Part shown: piece after piece, positions 61,170-64,000 of the stretch
Layout: each line of letters starts with the position of its first letter
Numbering within the stretch: position 1 is the first letter of the stretch
NCBI GenBank assembly: GCA_003151115.1
Contig: PLWS01000007.1
Span: 62,001 to 126,000 of the forward strand
Origin: Vulcanimicrobiota bacterium
GTDB lineage: Bacteria > Vulcanimicrobiota > Vulcanimicrobiia > Vulcanimicrobiales > Vulcanimicrobiaceae
Length of the DNA: 64,000 bases
Direction: 5' to 3'
Notes under the pieces: model-generated
The model's database searches: none
What the model saw: only the letters and a program-made list of their open reading frames with translations
Told to the model about the DNA's origin: nothing
Translations under genes and position numbers: made by a program

Positions 61170-61655
61170 ATGAACAAAACTCCGAACGTCACCGGCGAAC
61201 CAGGCGGGCTCGACGAGCTCGATCTTCGCCTGCTCTCGGCGCTGCAAAACAACGCCCGTTCAACCTTTGCCGACCTGGGCGAGGCCGTCGGCCTCAAGGC
61301 TTCGGCGGTGCACGATCGCGTCAAGCGCTTGGAGAGCCGCGGATACGTCCGCGGATACGCGGCGCAGCTCGACGGCAAACTCTTGGGGCTTGAACTGGTC
61401 GCGTTTGTCGGCTGTTACACCGCTCCCGACTGCAGCTATGACGCCTTCATCGCAGCACTCACCGCGATGCCGGAGATTTGCGAGATCCACAGCGTCGCCG
61501 GCGAGGAATCGTTCGTCCTGAAAGTGATGACGCGCTCGACCGCCCATTTGGACGAATTGCTTTCGCGCCTGAAGAGCGTACCGGGGATGGCGCGCACGAA
61601 AACGACGATCGTTCTCTCGACGCCGTTCGAGCGCAACGGAATATCGGTCGCATGA
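61170..61655 (+). CDS. Lrp/AsnC-family transcriptional regulator
   Basis: 161 aa from ATG 61170. N-terminal helix-turn-helix (LDELDLRLLSALQNNARSTFADLGEAVGLKASAVHDRVKRLESRGYVRGYAAQL) and C-terminal RAM ligand-binding domain (LVAFVGCYTAPDCSYDAFIAALTAMPEICEIHSVAGEESFVLKVMTRS). Such proteins form octamers and sense amino acids. It heads an operon for lysine/beta-lysine amino-group chemistry (ATGA overlap with kdd), so the likely effector is lysine or a derivative. Confidence 0.93.
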   Translation: MNKTPNVTGEPGGLDELDLRLLSALQNNARSTFADLGEAVGLKASAVHDRVKRLESRGYVRGYAAQLDGKLLGLELVAFVGCYTAPDCSYDAFIAALTAMPEICEIHSVAGEESFVLKVMTRSTAHLDELLSRLKSVPGMARTKTTIVLSTPFERNGISVA

Positions 61656-62731
61656 AGGTTTCAAAGAAGGCGGGTCACCGGTTCGGCACGCATCGCGTGA
61701 TCGCTCCGCCGGGCGCGATGCCGCAAAACGCGTGGAAGCTCGACGATACGCCGGTTCCGTTCGCGAACGAAATTCTTTGCGACGTGGACGCGCTCAACCT
61801 CGACTCGGCGTCGTTCGCGCAGATCCGCGCTTGCTGTTCCGACGACGAGCACAAGATCGCCGAGCATATTTTGGCAACGGTACGCGAGCGCGGCAAGCAG
61901 CACAATGCCGTCACGGGAAGCGGCGGCATGTTCGTTGGCCGCGTCCGGGAGATCGGTGAAGACTTGCGCTCTGGCATCGATTTGCGCGAAGGCGACGCGA
62001 TCGCGTCGCTCGTTTCGCTGACGCTGACGCCGCTGCGGTTGGATGCCGTCGCCGGCGTGCAAATCGCCAGCGGTCACGTGAGCGTACGTGGTACCGCGAT
62101 ACTCTTCGAATCGGCCTCCTGGTCGAAGCTGCCGGCGGACATCGATCCCGGCGTCGCACTCGCTGTGTTGGACGTGGCCGGCGCGCCCGCTCAGATCGAT
62201 AAACTCGCGCGTCCGGACATGACGGTCGTCGTGATCGGCGCAGACGGCAAGTCGGGTATGCTGGCTTGCGCGAAGGCACGAGCCAGGCTCGGCGCGTCCG
62301 GCAAGATCGTCGGTGTGGCGCCGCGAGTGGGTTCGGAGCCCGCTAGACTGCTGGCCGCAGAGGGCCTCGTCGATATATTTGTCGAGGCGGATGCTCGCGA
62401 CACGCTCTCGCTTTTTGAAAAAGTTTCGGCTGCGGCGCCCGAACTTGCCGACCTCGTCATCAATTGCGTGAACGTCGACGGTACGGAGCTCGGTTCGATT
62501 CTGTGCGCAAAGGATTCGGGCACGGTCTATTTCTTTTCGATGAACACATCGTTCACGGCCGCGGCGCTGGGCGCCGAAGGCTTCGGGAAAGAGGTAACGA
62601 TGCTCATCGGCAACGGCTACACCAAAGATCATGCCGCGATCGCGCTGCAAACTCTGCGCGACAATCCGGCGCTGGCAGCTTACTTCAATAAACACTACGC
62701 GCTCGCGCGTCCCGCGGAGAGACTCTCATGA
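61652..62731 (+). CDS. kdd: L-erythro-3,5-diaminohexanoate dehydrogenase
   Basis: 359 aa from ATG 61652, overlapping lrp. N-terminal HRVIAPPGAMPQNAWKLDDTPVPFANEILCDVDALNLDSASFAQI and RNGMH-like core NAVTGSGGMFVGRV, then a Rossmann domain (MTVVVIGADGKSGMLACAKARARLG) and VYFFSMNTSFTAAALGAEG with GNGYTKDHA, all typical of Kdd (EC 1.4.1.11). It oxidatively deaminates 3,5-diaminohexanoate to 5-amino-3-oxohexanoate in lysine fermentation. kamA follows in the same operon; kamDE, kce and kal would be expected beyond the window if the pathway is complete. Confidence 0.9.
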   Translation: MKVSKKAGHRFGTHRVIAPPGAMPQNAWKLDDTPVPFANEILCDVDALNLDSASFAQIRACCSDDEHKIAEHILATVRERGKQHNAVTGSGGMFVGRVREIGEDLRSGIDLREGDAIASLVSLTLTPLRLDAVAGVQIASGHVSVRGTAILFESASWSKLPADIDPGVALAVLDVAGAPAQIDKLARPDMTVVVIGADGKSGMLACAKARARLGASGKIVGVAPRVGSEPARLLAAEGLVDIFVEADARDTLSLFEKVSAAAPELADLVINCVNVDGTELGSILCAKDSGTVYFFSMNTSFTAAALGAEGFGKEVTMLIGNGYTKDHAAIALQTLRDNPALAAYFNKHYALARPAERLS

Positions 62732-64000
62732 ATACCGTGCTTCACTCCAAGCCACCCGTCGGCCCCGAATACTTCGAATTCAAGAATCTGAAGCAGGGAG
62801 AATTCTGGCGGCACGTTCCCGCGTACAAAGACGTCGACGAGAGGACGTTCCTCGACCACTTGTGGCAGCAGAAGCACTCGGTAAAAACGCCGCAGGAGTT
62901 GCTGCAAACGATCGAGAGCCTTGCGTCGGCAGAATTTATCGAAGATGCACGCGCCGGCTTCGCGCATGCGCCGATGGCCGTACGCGTTTCTCCCTATGCC
63001 ATCTCGCTGATCGATTGGAACGATCCGTACGGCGATCCGATCCGCCGGCAGTTCATTCCGGTTAAGAGCACGTTCTTGCCGGATCATCCGCGGCTGGTGC
63101 TCGACTCGCTGCACGAACAAGCCGACTCGCCGGTGCCGGGGCTCGTCCACCGCTACGTGGACAAAGCGCTGTTTCTGCCGCTGGCGGTTTGCCCGGTCTA
63201 TTGCCGGTTTTGTACGCGCAGTTATGCGATCGGTCCCGACACCGAGGAAGTCGATAAAGTCGAGCTCGCGCGCACGCCAAAACAATGGCAAGACGCTTTC
63301 ACGTATATCGCGAGCCGGCCGGAACTGGAAGACATCGTAATATCGGGCGGCGATGTTTACCAGCTGCCTCCCAAAAACGTCGAGCTGATCGGCAACGCCT
63401 TGCTGGACATTCCGCACGTACGCCGCATGCGCTTTGCCACCAAAGGCCCGGCGATCATGCCGATGAAACTGCTGACGGATCCGGCCTGGGTGGATGCAAT
63501 CGTCGGCGTCGTCGAACGCGGGCGTCTGCTCGGTAAAGACGTCGTGCTGCACACGCACTTCAACGCGCCCGAAGAGATCACGTGGATCACCGAAAAGGCC
63601 ATGAAGGTGCTCTTCGAGCGCGGCGTCTTCGTGCGCAATCAATCCGTGCTGATCCGCGGCGTCAACGACGTGCCCGAGCGGATGCAGCTGCTGGTCAAGC
63701 GTTTGAGTTACGTTAACGTGCATCCGTACTACGTCTACATGCACGATATGGTCAAAGGCGTGGAAGACCTGCGCACAACGATACAAACAGCCGTTGACGT
63801 CGAGAAATTCGTTCGCGGAAGCACCGCGGGGTTCAACTCGCCGACGTTCGTCTGCGACGCACCCGGCGGCGGAGGCAAACGCGACGTGCACAGCTACGAG
63901 TACTACGACCGCGAGAACGGTATCACCGTCTATGCGGCTCCGAGCGTCAAGCCAGGCAAAGCCTTCATGTATTTCGATCCGATCGATCGCCTCTCACCCG
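62728..64000 (+). CDS. kamA: lysine 2,3-aminomutase (radical SAM), 3' end outside window
   Basis: Not in the track because no stop falls in the window. ATG 62728 overlaps the kdd stop; 424 residues are visible without interruption. Radical SAM cluster motif CPVYCRFC (CxxxCxxC) near 156-163, PLP-lysine and substrate region VHPYYVYMHDMVKGVEDLRT, plus STAGFNSPTFVCDAPGGGGKRDV near 370-395, all characteristic of lysine 2,3-aminomutase. Converts L-lysine to L-beta-lysine using SAM, a 4Fe-4S cluster and PLP. The 62695-63891 minus ORF is its shadow. Confidence 0.93.
   Translation, partial: MNTVLHSKPPVGPEYFEFKNLKQGEFWRHVPAYKDVDERTFLDHLWQQKHSVKTPQELLQTIESLASAEFIEDARAGFAHAPMAVRVSPYAISLIDWNDPYGDPIRRQFIPVKSTFLPDHPRLVLDSLHEQADSPVPGLVHRYVDKALFLPLAVCPVYCRFCTRSYAIGPDTEEVDKVELARTPKQWQDAFTYIASRPELEDIVISGGDVYQLPPKNVELIGNALLDIPHVRRMRFATKGPAIMPMKLLTDPAWVDAIVGVVERGRLLGKDVVLHTHFNAPEEITWITEKAMKVLFERGVFVRNQSVLIRGVNDVPERMQLLVKRLSYVNVHPYYVYMHDMVKGVEDLRTTIQTAVDVEKFVRGSTAGFNSPTFVCDAPGGGGKRDVHSYEYYDRENGITVYAAPSVKPGKAFMYFDPIDRLSP

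Noticed and set aside
62695-63891. 398-aa minus-strand ORF opposite kamA
   Set aside because: Shadow of the unlisted kamA gene, which has intact radical-SAM motifs on the plus strand.

Overview
The window looks like a stretch of chromosome from a GC-rich, diderm (Gram-negative-type) bacterium. Nearly every base is coding, most junctions are 1-4 bp overlaps of the ATGA/GTGA type, and GTG/TTG starts are common. The outer membrane is indicated by an LptF/G permease, an LptD/OstA-like barrel protein, an Lnt with an LptC-like tail, many lipoproteins and a MurE with the meso-diaminopimelate signature DNPRTEDP. Several domain combinations are unlike those of Proteobacteria. A candidate phylum such as Eremiobacterota/WPS-2 would fit, but that is inference; nothing here fixes the taxon. 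I saw no tRNA, rRNA, CRISPR array, IS element or prophage, and no gene-free stretch longer than about 210 bp.

Layout, 1-24 kb: a partial Nudix hydrolase, a small membrane protein and a TrmH-type methylase. Next comes a 33-aa YqzL-like ORF followed by a terminator-like hairpin directly before pheS-pheT, then cvpA. Minus-strand lon-aminotransferase and hsp20 follow, then an APC permease, two small secreted proteins, a DUF1761 protein, and groES-groEL behind a readable promoter and a degenerate CIRCE. A three-gene signalling operon (DUF4382 lipoprotein, TPR/LuxR-type regulator, PAS-GGDEF-EAL) is followed by alr, citrate synthase and secreted proteins, one of which is coupled to an amidohydrolase remnant.

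24-39 kb holds a nearly complete dcw cluster on the minus strand: mraZ-rsmH-ftsL-ftsI-murE-murF-[CofE-like]-mraY-(repeat)-murD-ftsW-murG-murC-murB-ddl. Its promoter and three 10-bp-phased MraZ boxes are visible. A CofE-like (F420 glutamyl ligase family) gene is built into it, mraY is visibly poorer in GC than its neighbours and is followed by a composite repeat, and ftsQ/ftsA/ftsZ do not follow ddl.

39-48 kb is an envelope-assembly region: a lytic transglycosylase, LptF/G, an LptD-like protein with an N-terminal pentapeptide-repeat stalk, a 174-bp nested-palindrome element, a small Cys-rich metallothionein-like gene that may be leaderless, a lipoprotein, an Lnt-LptC fusion and two KGG-repeat (Em/hydrophilin-like) stress proteins.

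48-64 kb: a frame-split secreted protein. Then polA-DUF192-mutM-rpsA-coaE as one minus-strand operon, in which rpsA and coaE both lack an ordinary start codon at the expected place. A secreted protein, an FAH-family hydrolase, pntAA-pntAB-pntB, a DUF6790 protein and a peptide-binding lipoprotein follow. The window ends in an lrp-kdd-kamA operon for beta-lysine/diaminohexanoate metabolism, with a promoter and an Lrp-like box in front and kamA running off the edge.
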